Source: Hafnia alvei (GTDB lineage: Bacteria > Pseudomonadota > Gammaproteobacteria > Enterobacterales > Enterobacteriaceae). From it: a stretch of 64,000 nucleotides of DNA. Both the position numbers and the translations under genes were made by a program. The stretch spans positions 3,798,012 through 3,862,011 of the forward strand of contig NZ_CP139992.1 in the NCBI RefSeq assembly GCF_034424155.1, read 5' to 3'. Positions 35,677 through 45,488 of the stretch are shown one piece after another. The notes below the pieces were generated by a model. The model searched no databases and had not been told where the DNA came from. It saw only the letters and a list, made by a program, of their open reading frames with translations. The number at the start of each line of letters is the position of its first letter. Positions within the stretch are counted from its first letter, which is position 1.

Positions 35677-37587
35677 TTATTTTTTATCTTTCACTTCTTC
35701 GAATTCAGCATCAACCACGTCGTCATCTTTCTGAGCGCTGGTATCTGCCTGCTGAGCACCACCGGCCTGAGCCTGCTGCTGAGCCATTTCTAACAGTTTG
35801 CTTGAAGCCTGAACCAGAGTCTGGATTTTCGCTTCGATGTCAGCTTTATCTTCGCCTTTCGCTGCAGTATCCAGCTCAGCCAAAGCAGCTTCGATCGCAG
35901 TTTTGTCTTCTGCTGGCAGTTTATCGCCTGCTTCTTCCAACTGTTTGCGAGTACCGTGAACCAGCTGATCGGCTTGGTTACGAGTCTGTACCAGCTCTTC
36001 AAACTTACGGTCAGCTTCAGCGTTAGCTTCAGCATCACGAACCATTTTCTGGATTTCTTCTTCGTTCAGACCAGAAGAAGCCTTGATGGTGATCTTCTGC
36101 TCTTTACCGCTGTTTTTGTCTTTAGCAGACACGTGCAGGATACCGTCGGCATCGATGTCGAAGGTGACTTCGATCTGCGGCATACCGCGTGGTGCAGGCT
36201 GGATACCATCCAGGTTGAACTGACCCAGAGATTTGTTATCCGCAGCACGTTTACGCTCACCCTGAATGACGTGAATAGTCACGGCAGACTGGTTGTCTTC
36301 AGCGGTTGAGAACACTTGGCTGTGCTTAGTTGGGATCGTGGTGTTCTTCGCAATCAGAGAAGTCATCACGCCGCCCATGGTTTCGATACCCAGAGACAGA
36401 GGGGTAACGTCCAGCAGCAGAACGTCTTTCACTTCACCGGTCAATACACCGCCCTGAACCGCAGCACCGATAGCCACTGCTTCATCTGGGTTAACGTCTT
36501 TACGTGGTTCTTTACCGAAGAAATCAGCCACTTTCTTCTGAACCATAGGCATACGAGTCTGACCACCAACCAGGATAACGTCCTGTACGTCAGAAACAGA
36601 CAGGCCAGCGTCTTTCAGAGCCACTTTCAGTGGTTCCATAGAACGGTTAACCAGATCTTCAACCAGTGATTCCAGTTTTGCACGGGTCACTTTGATGTTC
36701 ATGTGTTTTGGACCAGACGCATCTGCAGTGATGTACGGCAGGTTAACGTCGGTCTGCTGAGCAGAAGACAGCTCAATTTTCGCTTTTTCAGCAGCTTCTT
36801 TCAGACGCTGCATCGCCAGCGGATCATTGCGCAGATCCATGCCCTGTTCTTTCTTGAATTCGTCAACCAGATAGTTGATCAGACGGCTGTCGAAGTCTTC
36901 ACCACCCAGATGGGTATCACCGTTGGTTGCCAGAACTTCGAAGGTTTTTTCACCGTCAACTTCGTCGATCTCAATGATAGAGATATCGAAAGTACCACCA
37001 CCCAAGTCGTAAACGGCGATAGTGCGGTTGCCGACTTCTTTATCCAAACCGTATGCCAAAGCAGCAGCGGTTGGTTCGTTGATGATACGTTTTACTTCCA
37101 GACCTGCGATACGGCCGGCATCTTTCGTTGCCTGACGCTGAGCATCGTTGAAGTATGCAGGAACGGTAATAACCGCTTCGGTTACTGGCTCACCCAAGAA
37201 GTCTTCTGCTGTTTTCTTCATTTTTTTCAGAACTTCAGCAGAAATCTGTGGTGGAGCAATTTTCTGACCTTTAACTTCGACCCATGCGTCGCCGTTGTCA
37301 GCGCCTACGATACCGAAAGGCATGATGCCTTTATCGCGCTGAACTTCTTCGTCTTGGAAACGACGACCAATCAAACGCTTGATCGCAAACAGAGTGTTTT
37401 GCGGGTTAGTCACAGCCTGACGTTTTGCTGGCTGACCAACCAGAATTTCGCCGTCCTGAGTATAAGCAATAATAGAAGGAGTGGTGCGGTCGCCCTCGGC
37501 GTTCTCCAGCACACGTGCGGTAGTTCCATCCATTACAGCTACACAAGAGTTAGTTGTACCCAGGTCGATACCAATAATTTTGCCCAT
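35677..37587 (-). CDS. dnaK: DnaK, Hsp70 chaperone
   Basis: 636 residues. The ATPase domain starts [20 protein letters not shown], with [11 protein letters not shown] and [11 protein letters not shown]. The interdomain linker is [15 protein letters not shown], followed by the peptide-binding domain and helical lid. It ends in the acidic EFEEVKDKK tail, close to the EEVKD-type terminus. It folds nascent and stress-damaged proteins and restrains sigma-32. Two sigma-32-type promoters lie upstream. Confidence 0.98.
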   Translation of the reverse strand: MGKIIGIDLGTTNSCVAVMDGTTARVLENAEGDRTTPSIIAYTQDGEILVGQPAKRQAVTNPQNTLFAIKRLIGRRFQDEEVQRDKGIMPFGIVGADNGDAWVEVKGQKIAPPQISAEVLKKMKKTAEDFLGEPVTEAVITVPAYFNDAQRQATKDAGRIAGLEVKRIINEPTAAALAYGLDKEVGNRTIAVYDLGGGTFDISIIEIDEVDGEKTFEVLATNGDTHLGGEDFDSRLINYLVDEFKKEQGMDLRNDPLAMQRLKEAAEKAKIELSSAQQTDVNLPYITADASGPKHMNIKVTRAKLESLVEDLVNRSMEPLKVALKDAGLSVSDVQDVILVGGQTRMPMVQKKVADFFGKEPRKDVNPDEAVAIGAAVQGGVLTGEVKDVLLLDVTPLSLGIETMGGVMTSLIAKNTTIPTKHSQVFSTAEDNQSAVTIHVIQGERKRAADNKSLGQFNLDGIQPAPRGMPQIEVTFDIDADGILHVSAKDKNSGKEQKITIKASSGLNEEEIQKMVRDAEANAEADRKFEELVQTRNQADQLVHGTRKQLEEAGDKLPAEDKTAIEAALAELDTAAKGEDKADIEAKIQTLVQASSKLLEMAQQQAQAGGAQQADTSAQKDDDVVDAEFEEVKDKK

Positions 37588-37634
37588 CGAACATCTCCAC
37601 TAAGAATTTTGTTATTAATCTCGTTGCTACCGTA

Positions 37635-37661
37635 GGTGGGGGCGATATTTTGCTTTTCAAC
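37635..37661 (-). promoter_or_regulatory. dnaK P2, sigma-32-type heat-shock promoter
   Basis: Minus strand GTTGAAA (37655-37661), 12 bases, CCCCCACC (37635-37642). The same -35 word and spacing occur in E. coli dnaK P2. About 48 bases upstream of the dnaK start. Confidence 0.65.
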
Positions 37662-37690
37662 CGCCTTTTTTTCTACCTACTCCCTAAATC

Positions 37691-37735
37691 ATTCAAGTTG
37701 TGCCTAAGGCTCATACAGCTTGAATTAAAACAGGG
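37691..37735. repeat. Interrupted palindrome in dnaK leader
   Basis: ATTCAAGTTGT, loop gcctaaggctcat, ACAGCTTGAAT: about 11 paired positions including one G-T pair. The arms and loop closely resemble the palindrome at 40313-40350. It lies between dnaK P1 and P2, so it would form only in the longer transcript. Confidence 0.6.
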
Positions 37736-37764
37736 TTACTCGGTAACCAACTGCGTTGTAAGTA

Positions 37765-37792
37765 AGATGGGGTCGCTCAAGCGGACAACAAG
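37765..37792 (-). promoter_or_regulatory. dnaK P1, sigma-32-type heat-shock promoter
   Basis: Minus strand CTTGTTG (37786-37792, inside CCCCCCTTG), 13 bases, CCCCATCT (37765-37772). A very good match to the sigma-32 consensus CTTGAAA/CCCCATNT and to E. coli dnaK P1. The remaining spacer to satP at 38036 is AT-rich with nothing else identifiable. Confidence 0.8.
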
Positions 37793-38035
37793 GGGGGAGA
37801 TTAAAAAAAATATGATTTTTTAACCTACAAGATCATTGTTTATGTTCTAACTCCTCATTATTATGCCGCGCGCTCGATCGTTGAAAACAACCGCAATGCC
37901 ATAAAGCATTGTGTTCTCGGGCACGTACCAATGAATTTCCATGCATAACTAATTGATGCTGAATATATAAATATCAACATCAATTGCATTGGATTATTTG
38001 TTTCTACATTAAACTTCTCTTATTACAGAGGCTCT

Positions 38036-38635
38036 ATGCACACCAACAAGTTGGCGAATCCCGGTCCTTTAGGCCTGATGGGCTTCGGGATGACCACCGT
38101 CTTGCTGAACCTGCACAACGCAGGCTTTTTCCCTCTAACTTCCGTGATTATCTCTATGGGGATTTTCTTTGGAGGGTTTGCTCAGATCTTAGCTGGGCTG
38201 CTTGAGTACAAAAAAGGCAATACTTTCGGTTTAACCGCATTCACTTCCTACGGCGCTTTCTGGCTGTCTTTGGTCGGTATTCTTGTCTTGCCAAAAATGG
38301 GTCTGGCCGATGCCAGCGATGCAAGCTTCCTCGGTACCTACCTGGCGCTGTGGGGCATCTTCACCCTATTCATGTTCTTCGGTACTTTAGGCGCTAACCG
38401 CGTTCTGCAATTCGTATTCGCGAGCCTGACCGTGCTGTTCTTCCTGCTGGCCTACGGCAACATCACTGGCAACGCAGCGGTTCTGCATTTTGCTGGCTTT
38501 GAAGGCATCGTTTGTGGCGCGAGCGCGATCTACTTAGCAATGGCTGAAGTGATTAACGAACAGGCTGGACGCACCGTGCTGCCAATCGGCGAGTGCAAAT
38601 GCCCGAAAGCAAACGCACATCCAGCTGAGCTGTAA
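38036..38635 (+). CDS. satP: SatP (YaaH), acetate/succinate:proton symporter
   Basis: 199 residues, six membrane helices. [23 protein letters not shown] is the GPR1/FUN34/YaaH signature at the N-terminus, and [16 protein letters not shown] is the conserved C-terminal block. It imports acetate and succinate with protons across the inner membrane. Divergent from dnaK, and located next to the nan genes rather than next to mog as in E. coli. Confidence 0.95.
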   Translation: MHTNKLANPGPLGLMGFGMTTVLLNLHNAGFFPLTSVIISMGIFFGGFAQILAGLLEYKKGNTFGLTAFTSYGAFWLSLVGILVLPKMGLADASDASFLGTYLALWGIFTLFMFFGTLGANRVLQFVFASLTVLFFLLAYGNITGNAAVLHFAGFEGIVCGASAIYLAMAEVINEQAGRTVLPIGECKCPKANAHPAEL

Positions 38636-38675
38636 TCTTCAGTACGTTTCTTGATATAAAGAACGTGAGAAAACA

Positions 38676-38707
38676 AAAAGCCCCGTGATGAATACGGGGC
38701 TTTTTTT
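38676..38707. terminator. Bidirectional terminator between satP and nanT
   Basis: AAAAAGCCCCGT, loop gatgaat, ACGGGGCTTTTTTT between convergent genes. Confidence 0.9.
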
Positions 38708-38728
38708 ATCATCATGATTTATGTGAAA

Positions 38729-40222
38729 TTACTTATGCGGAACCGGCACAGCTAAAACTTTCTTTGCCGGACGCCCAATTGCACCACTAAAAGGTTTTCC
38801 ATCAATCGTATCATGCGTTCTTATTCCTTCCGGCTTTAACCAGCGCTGCACGCGCGAGGGCATATCCAAACCAATCAGCAGAATAACGACAAAGGTCAGG
38901 CTAAAGGAAAGCGAGGCCAAGGCAGTCCCCAGATCCAAACGCTGAGCAATCGTTGCGCCTAGAATCGGTGCTAAAGCTCCGCCTAGCGCCCCGACGTTAT
39001 AGGTAAAGCCAAGCCCTGCCGCACGCTGTTCTGTATCAAAATAGCCGCCGATCAGCTTAGGCAAAATCCCCGAAATCCCCTGCCCTAACATTTGTTGCAG
39101 GAACAACAGAATGCCAAGCGTCCATAAACTTCCGCCACCGATGGCAAATACCGGGATAATTAATAGCTGGGAAAGCAGCAAACTGTAGACATAGGCTTTA
39201 CGCGTCCCCAACCAATCGCCGAGAAAACCACCCACACAGCAGCCAACCGCCGCACCAAATCCGCTAAAGAACAGGATATGCGCCACGGTGGACGGATCGT
39301 ATAACAGCTCGGTTTTTAAGTAGGTTGGCAACAGCGCCTGAATCGGCCATGAGTAAAGGAAGGCAAACAACACCACGACCATCAGCATAACGCCCGTTGG
39401 CCAACGATTGCCGCTGCTTTGCACCATAAAACTGATGAAGATAGCCGCGCAAATTAGGCCAAGCACCGTGATAATAAATGGATTGCCAATATCTCCGGTA
39501 AAGCATAAATAGAGCGCTAACGATGCAATCACGGTCATCATCACGTTCATAACTTTACGCGGGCCACGGTATAAAATATCCACCATGGTTTTTACCGGTT
39601 GTTTATCACCAAATTTCTTTTCCCAATCTTCTGCTTCAGGAATATTTTTACGTAGCCAGAGCGCAAAGATAATCGGCAAAATGCCAATAAAGAACAGCGC
39701 ACGCCAACCCCATTCAGGTACAACCACGCTATATACCTGCGCGGAAATAACGGCACCGATGGAAAACCCTGAAATCAAAAAGCCGCTGGCTTTATTACGC
39801 AAATGTTTTGGCCAACTCTCGATCACATAGGTTGCGCTGGAACCATATTCACCCGCCATACCCATGCCAATCATGAGTCGAGCAATAAACATGGTAGTGA
39901 AACCCGGAGCAAAGCCACAGGCTAATGTGCCTACTGAAAATAAAACGATGCTGGTGATCATCGCTAATTTTCGTCCATAGCGATCGCCCATGGCACCTAA
40001 TAATAACCCGCCAAACCATCTGGATATAAAGGCGGCTGAAATAAGACTTGCAGCTTCTACGGTGGTTAATCCAAATTCGCTTTGGATTTCAGTTAATACT
40101 AGAGCGATTAATACAAAATCAAAACCATCAAGCAAATAGCCAATCCATGCGGCTGAAAACGCTTTCCATTGTGACTTGCTGATATGTCGGTACCACGGAA
40201 GATCTTGGGTAGTGTTATTCAT
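38729..40222 (-). CDS. nanT: NanT, sialic acid:proton symporter (MFS)
   Basis: 497 residues, closely similar to E. coli NanT from the start ([27 protein letters not shown]) to the C-terminal [14 protein letters not shown]. It has fourteen predicted membrane segments, with the typical GDRYGRK loop. It imports N-acetylneuraminate. Downstream of nanA by 153 bases, in the same direction, so it probably belongs to the nan operon; the palindrome at 40313-40350 lies between them. Confidence 0.95.
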   Translation of the reverse strand: MNNTTQDLPWYRHISKSQWKAFSAAWIGYLLDGFDFVLIALVLTEIQSEFGLTTVEAASLISAAFISRWFGGLLLGAMGDRYGRKLAMITSIVLFSVGTLACGFAPGFTTMFIARLMIGMGMAGEYGSSATYVIESWPKHLRNKASGFLISGFSIGAVISAQVYSVVVPEWGWRALFFIGILPIIFALWLRKNIPEAEDWEKKFGDKQPVKTMVDILYRGPRKVMNVMMTVIASLALYLCFTGDIGNPFIITVLGLICAAIFISFMVQSSGNRWPTGVMLMVVVLFAFLYSWPIQALLPTYLKTELLYDPSTVAHILFFSGFGAAVGCCVGGFLGDWLGTRKAYVYSLLLSQLLIIPVFAIGGGSLWTLGILLFLQQMLGQGISGILPKLIGGYFDTEQRAAGLGFTYNVGALGGALAPILGATIAQRLDLGTALASLSFSLTFVVILLIGLDMPSRVQRWLKPEGIRTHDTIDGKPFSGAIGRPAKKVLAVPVPHK

Positions 40223-40312
40223 AAAGCACTCCCGGCGCAGGTCTAATTATTTAAGGTCTATAAATTGCCCGCGCTCTATATCGTAGGGTAAGAGGTCTTT
40301 CGGTATACCTTA

Positions 40313-40350
40313 AATTTCAAGATGAAGCCTATGGCCCACATCTTGAAATT
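40313..40350. repeat. Perfect 12-bp palindromic repeat between nanA and nanT
   Basis: AATTTCAAGATG, 14-base loop aagcctatggccca, CATCTTGAAATT. Related in arms and loop to 37691-37735. A lone GGTATACC lies just upstream at 40302-40309. It may stabilise or process nan mRNA between cistrons. Confidence 0.65.
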
Positions 40351-40375
40351 AACAGGCATAAGAATAAGTTCAGCG

Positions 40376-41275
40376 TTATTGCGCTGCTCTTTCTGCACTT
40401 AGCTGTGCAGCTAACTGGCGAAGCTCAGGTAAATACTGCTCTTCAACCGGTGCAAAAGGTTTGCGACAAATCGGCGTATCTACAACATCCATATAATGCA
40501 GAATGGTTTTCAATCCACGGAATACGCCGACTTTAATCAGCACATCAATCACCTTATTACACTCGGTTTGCAGCGACTGAGCCTGAGAAATATTGCCTTC
40601 TTTGAGAGCTTGCATAATGCCCTTATAGCGCCAGCCCATTACGTTATAGGTACTGCCGATCCCGCCATCCGCACCGGCCAACAGCCCTGACAGGAAAATT
40701 TCATCATAGCCGTTATAAATGACTTTATCTGGATGGGCGCGACGAACTTGTTCCATCTGATATAAATCACCGGAAGTTTGTTTCAGCGCTGCAACGCCAG
40801 GTAAGGTAATCAGGGTTGAGATTTGATCGAGTGAAAGTTTCACGCCGCTTAAGGCCGGAATGTTATACACCACCATCGGCAATCCTTCAGCCGCGTCAAT
40901 GATAGCGCGGTAGTGATCGCAATGTTCGCTAAAGCTGAACGGATAATAGAACGGCGTCACGGCAGATACGGCGTCGAAGCCATAGCGTTTTGCCGCACCC
41001 GCCAAGATCTGGCTTTCATGCGTGCTGATCCCACCCACGTGGGCAATCAGCGTCAGCTTACCTTTAGCTTCCTGCGCCACGACTTCTAATACCTGCTCGC
41101 GCTCCTGCAAGTTTTGGATAAATGCCTCACCGGTAGACCCACCCACATAGAGTCCATCTACGCCCTGAGCAATGTTGAACTGCACCAATCGGCGCAGGCT
41201 TGGAATATCCAACTGCTGTTGTGGATTAAACGGCGTAAGTAACGCAGGCATCACCCCATGGAGATTTTTCGACAT
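40376..41275 (-). CDS. nanA: NanA, N-acetylneuraminate lyase
   Basis: 299 residues from ATG 41275 ([17 protein letters not shown]). A DapA/NAL-family TIM barrel that cleaves sialic acid to N-acetylmannosamine and pyruvate. [10 protein letters not shown] binds the pyruvate carboxylate. [11 protein letters not shown] contains the catalytic Tyr and [12 protein letters not shown] the Schiff-base Lys. An upstream ATG at 41305 lies inside the leader and is unlikely. First gene after the NanR operator. Confidence 0.95.
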   Translation of the reverse strand: MSKNLHGVMPALLTPFNPQQQLDIPSLRRLVQFNIAQGVDGLYVGGSTGEAFIQNLQEREQVLEVVAQEAKGKLTLIAHVGGISTHESQILAGAAKRYGFDAVSAVTPFYYPFSFSEHCDHYRAIIDAAEGLPMVVYNIPALSGVKLSLDQISTLITLPGVAALKQTSGDLYQMEQVRRAHPDKVIYNGYDEIFLSGLLAGADGGIGSTYNVMGWRYKGIMQALKEGNISQAQSLQTECNKVIDVLIKVGVFRGLKTILHYMDVVDTPICRKPFAPVEEQYLPELRQLAAQLSAERAAQ

Positions 41276-41312
41276 AAGACCCTCTGACTTGATTATTTGA
41301 TACACACAAAGA

Positions 41313-41335
41313 TATACCTTTATACCTGTTATACC
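41313..41335 (-). promoter_or_regulatory. NanR operator (three GGTATA repeats)
   Basis: Minus strand GGTATA at 41330-41335, 41321-41326 and 41313-41318, with spacing of 9 and 8 bases. This is the arrangement NanR recognises upstream of E. coli nanA. TATAAC (41328-41333) inside it could be the -10, so NanR binding would block RNA polymerase. N-acetylneuraminate relieves repression. Confidence 0.85.
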
Positions 41336-41373
41336 AGACTAAAAAACGAACTAGCGCGATATTCGCTTTGATA

Positions 41374-41389
41374 TGTGATCAATCTCAGA
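41374..41389. promoter_or_regulatory. Candidate CRP site upstream of nanA
   Basis: TGTGATCAATCTCAGA fits TGTGA-N6-TCACA with one mismatch. Its centre is about 60 bases upstream of the predicted nanA transcription start, a class I CRP position. A 14-base perfect palindrome AAGAAGATCTTCTT lies further upstream near 41403-41416. Confidence 0.5.
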
Positions 41390-41476
41390 TAAAGCCGTGT
41401 GAAGAAGATCTTCTTTCAAGATTAAAGATGAACAAGATCTCGTTTAGTTCATTCTCGGCGAGGAATAAAGCGAACG

Positions 41477-42241
41477 TTATTTTTTGGCAGGGTAATAGGC
41501 AGCAAAAACGCTATTGAGATGGGATTTGAGAGCCTTATCCGCAGCATCGGGATCTCGCTTGCAGATCGCCTGATAGATTGCGATATGCTGCTGATAGCTA
41601 ATATTGTTGTGGGCATGCAGTTCAGCCAGCGACACCGTTGGACGAGCGGCAATCAACCAATCTAGCAACGCTACGTGAATCACCATGAAGATCGGATTGC
41701 CGGGGATCTCCGCAAGCTCGCGATGAAATTCGATATCGGATCGAATAAACAGATCGTTATCGTCCAGCGACTGGCTGTTCATTTCCAGCGCCTTGCCCAA
41801 GCGCGCAATCTGCTCATCGGTGGCAAATTCAGCGGCATAGCGCACTAGGCTGGACTCAAAGAATAAACGCAGTTGTTCAAAATGAGCGATACCGCCAGGC
41901 TTGGTGAGAAAGTCTTTGGCCATGCCTGAAAGTTCAGAAATGATAGTATCTGCGGATGGGCGACAAACGCGTGCGCGCTCGCCGTTATTAATCTGAACCA
42001 GCCCTTTGCGCTTTAGCGCGGCCAGCGCCTCTCGCACGGAAGGTCGACCCACATTAAAAAAGGCCATCAGCTCACGCTCTGAAGGCAACTGCTCACCTTC
42101 GGCAAATTCCCGCCGACGGATCATCTGCTCTAACTCTTCTTCCACCACATCCGACAGTTTTTTACGAGGCACTGGGCGTCGGCGCATTGCATGTCCGATA
42201 GCTTCAGGTTTTTCAAAAGGACGATCGTCTGATGTGCTCAT
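41477..42241 (-). CDS. nanR: NanR, GntR/FadR-family repressor of sialic acid catabolism
   Basis: 254 residues. The unusual N-terminal arm (about 30 residues), which in NanR helps dimer-DNA assembly, precedes the winged helix [34 protein letters not shown]-terminal all-helical FCD domain follows, with metal-site residues in [11 protein letters not shown] and HNNISYQQH. It binds GGTATA repeats and responds to N-acetylneuraminate. The cognate operator lies at 41313-41335. nanE and nanK are not in the window. Confidence 0.94.
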   Translation of the reverse strand: MSTSDDRPFEKPEAIGHAMRRRPVPRKKLSDVVEEELEQMIRRREFAEGEQLPSERELMAFFNVGRPSVREALAALKRKGLVQINNGERARVCRPSADTIISELSGMAKDFLTKPGGIAHFEQLRLFFESSLVRYAAEFATDEQIARLGKALEMNSQSLDDNDLFIRSDIEFHRELAEIPGNPIFMVIHVALLDWLIAARPTVSLAELHAHNNISYQQHIAIYQAICKRDPDAADKALKSHLNSVFAAYYPAKK

Positions 42242-42412
42242 AAATTAACGTTCTGGCTGGTTCCGTCAGTAATAAATCCAATCGCAGGAAGTCTATGATA
42301 TTTCGATAAACCTACTGGGTCGAGAAGAGAAAGTTCGTTTGAATCATAACATAGGAAAAGTAAGGCGGCTAAGCAAGCAGGAATGTTGAAAGCGTGATGT
42401 TCACCCTAAGCC

Positions 42413-42442
42413 AAAACGCCCTGCCACGGAGGCAGAGCGTTT
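42413..42442 (-). terminator. Terminator of the MHS transporter gene
   Basis: Minus strand AACGCTCTGCC, loop tccgt, GGCAGGGCGTT followed by TTGG. Imperfect stem and short T run, directly after the stop codon at 42454. Confidence 0.55.
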
Positions 42443-42453
42443 ACGATGATGAT

Positions 42454-43788
42454 TTAGCTGTGTTCTTGGTGCCCAGATGGCATTAACGGCTTATTTTCGA
42501 CATGAGCCTCACTGTTTAAATCACGCTGCAAATAAAGCCCCAGCAACAATCCAACCAGTGACAGCGCCAACACGTAATATGCCGGAGCCATCGGCGTCAC
42601 TTTCATGATTAGCGTAACAAAAATCGGCGTTAATCCCCCGAAGATGGCGTAGGCCACGTTATAGGAGAATGAAATTCCGCTAAAACGCACTTCAGCGGGG
42701 AACGCTCTCACCATGACATAAGGCACTGCGCCCACGATACCCACGCTAAATCCGGCTAACGCATAGCCCAAGAATAAGTGCTCAGCGCTGACGCCAGCGG
42801 CTACCGAGTGGTAAAACGTCCAGCTACACACGGCTAAAAATAGGCTACCAACGATAAAGGTTTTGCTGGCGCCAAAGCGATCGATTAAACGTCCTGCAAT
42901 CACGCAGCCCACCGTCAATGCTATCGTCGCCAAGCAGTTAGCCTGCAACGCCAGCGCCGGTGAAATGCCAAATTGTTTTTGCAAATAGGTTGGCGTCATC
43001 AGAATCACCACCACAATACCGGCCGACAACAGCCACGTGAGCAGCATGGAAATAGCCACTTCGGTGCGATGATTTTTCACCACCGTTTTCAACGGCATCT
43101 CTTCGGCTAACGCCTTGCGCGCCTGCATTTCGACAAAAATCGGCGTTTCTTGTAACCAACGGCGCAGATACATCGCGAACAGGCCAAAGATCCCACCCAA
43201 GAAGAACGGAATACGCCAGCCACCGGCCAGAATAGCGTCTTGGCTCATCACGGTATTAAGCAGAGTCGCCACCAGCGATCCCAACAAAATACCGGCGGTT
43301 AATCCGGCGGTTAACGTGCCGCAGGCAAACCCAACGCGTTTACGCGGCACATGCTCGGCAACAAATACCCAAGCGCCTGGGACTTCACCACCAATTGCAG
43401 CGCCCTGAAGCACGCGCATCAGCAACAGCAGCAGCGGTGCGGCAATCCCAATGCTTTGATAAGTCGGCAGCATCCCCATCGCCAACGTTGGCAACGCCAT
43501 TAACAGGATACTGAGAGAGAACATTTTTTTGCGCCCGACTTTGTCACCAAAGTGCGCCATGATGATCCCGCCAAGCGGGCGAGCCAGATAACCGGCGGCA
43601 AAAATCCCGAAGGTCTGCACTTGACGCAGCCACTCAGGCATATCGACTGGGAAGAAGAGATCGCTGACAACCGCCGCGAAGAAAACGAAAATGATGAAGT
43701 CGTAGAACTCTAACGCGCCGCCCAAGGCTGCCAACGTCAAAGTCTTGTAGTCCTGCCGATTTAAACGGCGATTGTGATTTTGTTCCAT
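42454..43788 (-). CDS. MFS transporter, metabolite:H+ symporter (MHS) type
   Basis: 444 residues, twelve membrane helices. The start ALGGALEFYDFIIFVFFAAVV and AHFGDKVGRKKMFSLSI are the MHS subfamily signatures (ProP, KgtP and citrate transporters), and RVLQGAAIGGEVPGAWVFVAEH is the second motif. It probably imports an organic acid or osmolyte with protons; the substrate cannot be read from the sequence. It stands alone between nanR and mog and has its own terminator, so it is not clearly part of the sialic acid genes. Confidence 0.85.
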   Translation of the reverse strand: MEQNHNRRLNRQDYKTLTLAALGGALEFYDFIIFVFFAAVVSDLFFPVDMPEWLRQVQTFGIFAAGYLARPLGGIIMAHFGDKVGRKKMFSLSILLMALPTLAMGMLPTYQSIGIAAPLLLLLMRVLQGAAIGGEVPGAWVFVAEHVPRKRVGFACGTLTAGLTAGILLGSLVATLLNTVMSQDAILAGGWRIPFFLGGIFGLFAMYLRRWLQETPIFVEMQARKALAEEMPLKTVVKNHRTEVAISMLLTWLLSAGIVVVILMTPTYLQKQFGISPALALQANCLATIALTVGCVIAGRLIDRFGASKTFIVGSLFLAVCSWTFYHSVAAGVSAEHLFLGYALAGFSVGIVGAVPYVMVRAFPAEVRFSGISFSYNVAYAIFGGLTPIFVTLIMKVTPMAPAYYVLALSLVGLLLGLYLQRDLNSEAHVENKPLMPSGHQEHS

Positions 43789-43953
43789 AAGATCCAGCCC
43801 AGTACGTTATTTTTCATATTATTTTGCGATGTTGTGTGGTTATAAACCGGCATCACGGCTTCGTGTTACAAAGTTGTAATGCAAAATAATTAATATAACG
43901 TTACTGGATGACTGGCTAGTCGTACTGAATCTTATGCCGCAATGAGTTCAATT

Positions 43954-44541
43954 TCAGTCGATTGTTTCGCGACGTGCACTTTTAGGACGAAAAGCTGCTA
44001 TTACGCGCGGATCGGTTTCCACATACGGCCCGTCTAATAGTTGGATGCAATAAGGTACGCTGGCGAAAATACCATGCACAATGGGTTTACCGTTTTCGTC
44101 CTTCACGCCTTCCAGCGTTTCTTTGATCGACTTCGGCTGCCCAGGCAAATTGATGATCAACGCCTGCTTGCGGATCACGCCCACCTGACGAGACAAAATC
44201 GCCGTCGGTACATAGTGCAAACTGATTTGGCGCATCTGTTCGCCAAAGCCCGGCATTTCACGATCGGCGACCGCTAACGTTGCATCCGGCGTGACATCGC
44301 GGCGAGCAGGGCCGGTGCCACCGGTGGTCAGCACTAAGTGACAGCCCATTTCATCAACCAGCTCGCACAAAGTCTGCTCGATCATAACTTGTTCATCGGG
44401 GATCAACCGCGTTTCCAGCGTAAACGCCGTAGTGAGCGCCTGCTCCAACCACTCTTGTAAGGCTGGAATACCTTTATCCTGATAAACACCGCTGGAAGCA
44501 CGATCGGAAATCGAGACCAGACCTATACGCAATGCATTCAT
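43954..44541 (-). CDS. mog: Mog, molybdopterin adenylyltransferase
   Basis: 195 residues. RIGLVSISDRASSGVYQDKGIP and VLTTGGTGPARRDVTPDATLAV are the MoaB/Mog signatures; LPGQPKSIKETLEG is the C-terminal substrate loop. It adenylates molybdopterin before MoeA inserts molybdate. Molybdenum enzymes such as the XdhABC product encoded at 21.6-25.2 kb depend on this pathway. Its start overlaps the HAD gene by four bases, implying coupled translation. Confidence 0.96.
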   Translation of the reverse strand: MNALRIGLVSISDRASSGVYQDKGIPALQEWLEQALTTAFTLETRLIPDEQVMIEQTLCELVDEMGCHLVLTTGGTGPARRDVTPDATLAVADREMPGFGEQMRQISLHYVPTAILSRQVGVIRKQALIINLPGQPKSIKETLEGVKDENGKPIVHGIFASVPYCIQLLDGPYVETDPRVIAAFRPKSARRETID

Positions 44542-45194
44542 GCAACTACCTCTATGACTATTCCTTGACGCTGGGGATGCAGAATAATACTACGCCAGCC
44601 GCTAATAACCACATCTGCACGCTGTAAATGATGTCGTTGATGGCGATGGGTGATGGCAATCACCGTCATTCCTGCGGCCTGTGCGGCTTTAATCCCAGCC
44701 TCATCGCTTTCAAACACGAGGCAATCACGCGGATCTACGCCGTAAAAACTGGCGGCGAGTAAGTACGGCTCAGGATCGGGCCGACCGCTCGATACCTGCT
44801 CGGCTCCCACCACAAGCGGTGGACGCTGCATACCGGCCTGCTGCAACTGTGCTTCAGCGCGTGCACGATGGGACTGCGTCACCACGCCCCACGGCGTTTC
44901 GCCTAGTGCCTGTAGTAGCTCAGAAACGCCCTGCTGTAATTGGCTTTGATGACGCTGAGTCATTTGCAGCAAGGCCGCCTCCAGCGCATTCACCTCTTGC
45001 AGGGTATCAAGATGCGGGGCTAAACGGCGTACAATTTCCTGCACGCGTTGGCTATGAATCTGTTCTCCCAGCAGTGCCTCATCAATGCCGTGTTGCTGCG
45101 CCCACTGCATCCACACTTGCTGAGCATGGTTACCTGAATCCAAAAGAGCGCCATCCATATCCAGAAAAACGGCGGCAAATTGTTTTTTCCACAT
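44538..45194 (-). CDS. HAD-superfamily hydrolase (YfbT-like, divergent motifs)
   Basis: 218 residues. Motif I is FLDMDGALLDS (Asp12, Asp14), motif II GVVTQS, motif III GRPDPEPYLLAA, and motif IV CLVFESDEAGIKAA. This pattern is of the beta-phosphoglucomutase/sugar-phosphatase group, but motif III has Arg where Lys is usual, and motif IV has ESD instead of the usual EDS. Activity could therefore be altered. It probably dephosphorylates a sugar phosphate. It overlaps mog by four bases. Confidence 0.8.
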   Translation of the reverse strand: MWKKQFAAVFLDMDGALLDSGNHAQQVWMQWAQQHGIDEALLGEQIHSQRVQEIVRRLAPHLDTLQEVNALEAALLQMTQRHQSQLQQGVSELLQALGETPWGVVTQSHRARAEAQLQQAGMQRPPLVVGAEQVSSGRPDPEPYLLAASFYGVDPRDCLVFESDEAGIKAAQAAGMTVIAITHRHQRHHLQRADVVISGWRSIILHPQRQGIVIEVVA

Positions 45195-45354
45195 AGCGAA
45201 TTCCTCTTAGAGAACGATTAACCAAGTATAAGAGTTACGGTAGATCTGTCTGGTTTGTGAATCAAAGATTCGGAATAAACTGTAGGGGGAGAAGTGGCAA
45301 GGAGTGATGACAGGGCTTTCCTTTCTCACCTATTCACCAGCGGTGTATGTAATT

Positions 45355-45488
45355 ACGGTGTAAGGTATCGTCCTTCAGACACGCATGCGAACACGGTGTA
45401 AGGTTTCGTCCGTCAGACACGCATGCGAACACGGTGTAAGGTTTCGTCCGTCAGACACGCATGCGAACACGGTGTAAGGTTTCGTCCG
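45355..45488 (+). repeat. 38-bp direct tandem repeat, 3.5 copies
   Basis: Units start at 45355, 45393, 45431 and 45469 (the last partial, 20 bases). Each begins ACGGTGTAAGGTTTCGTCCG and ends TCAGACACGCATGCGAAC. Copies 2 and 3 are identical; copy 1 differs at about two bases. The first 20 bases equal the outer end of the box repeat that begins in the fourth copy, so the array seems to be an amplified end of that element. The 160 bases before it (45195-45354) show nothing recognisable. Confidence 0.9.

Noticed and set aside
36703-37635. 310-residue open frame antisense to dnaK
   Set aside because: It lies fully opposite a highly conserved gene with strong codon bias, has no homology and no ribosome site. 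The same holds for the long antisense frames in carB and ileS.
45355-45488. Possible CRISPR array
   Set aside because: The segments between the 20-base words are identical, not unique spacers, and no cas gene is nearby. It is a simple 38-bp tandem repeat.
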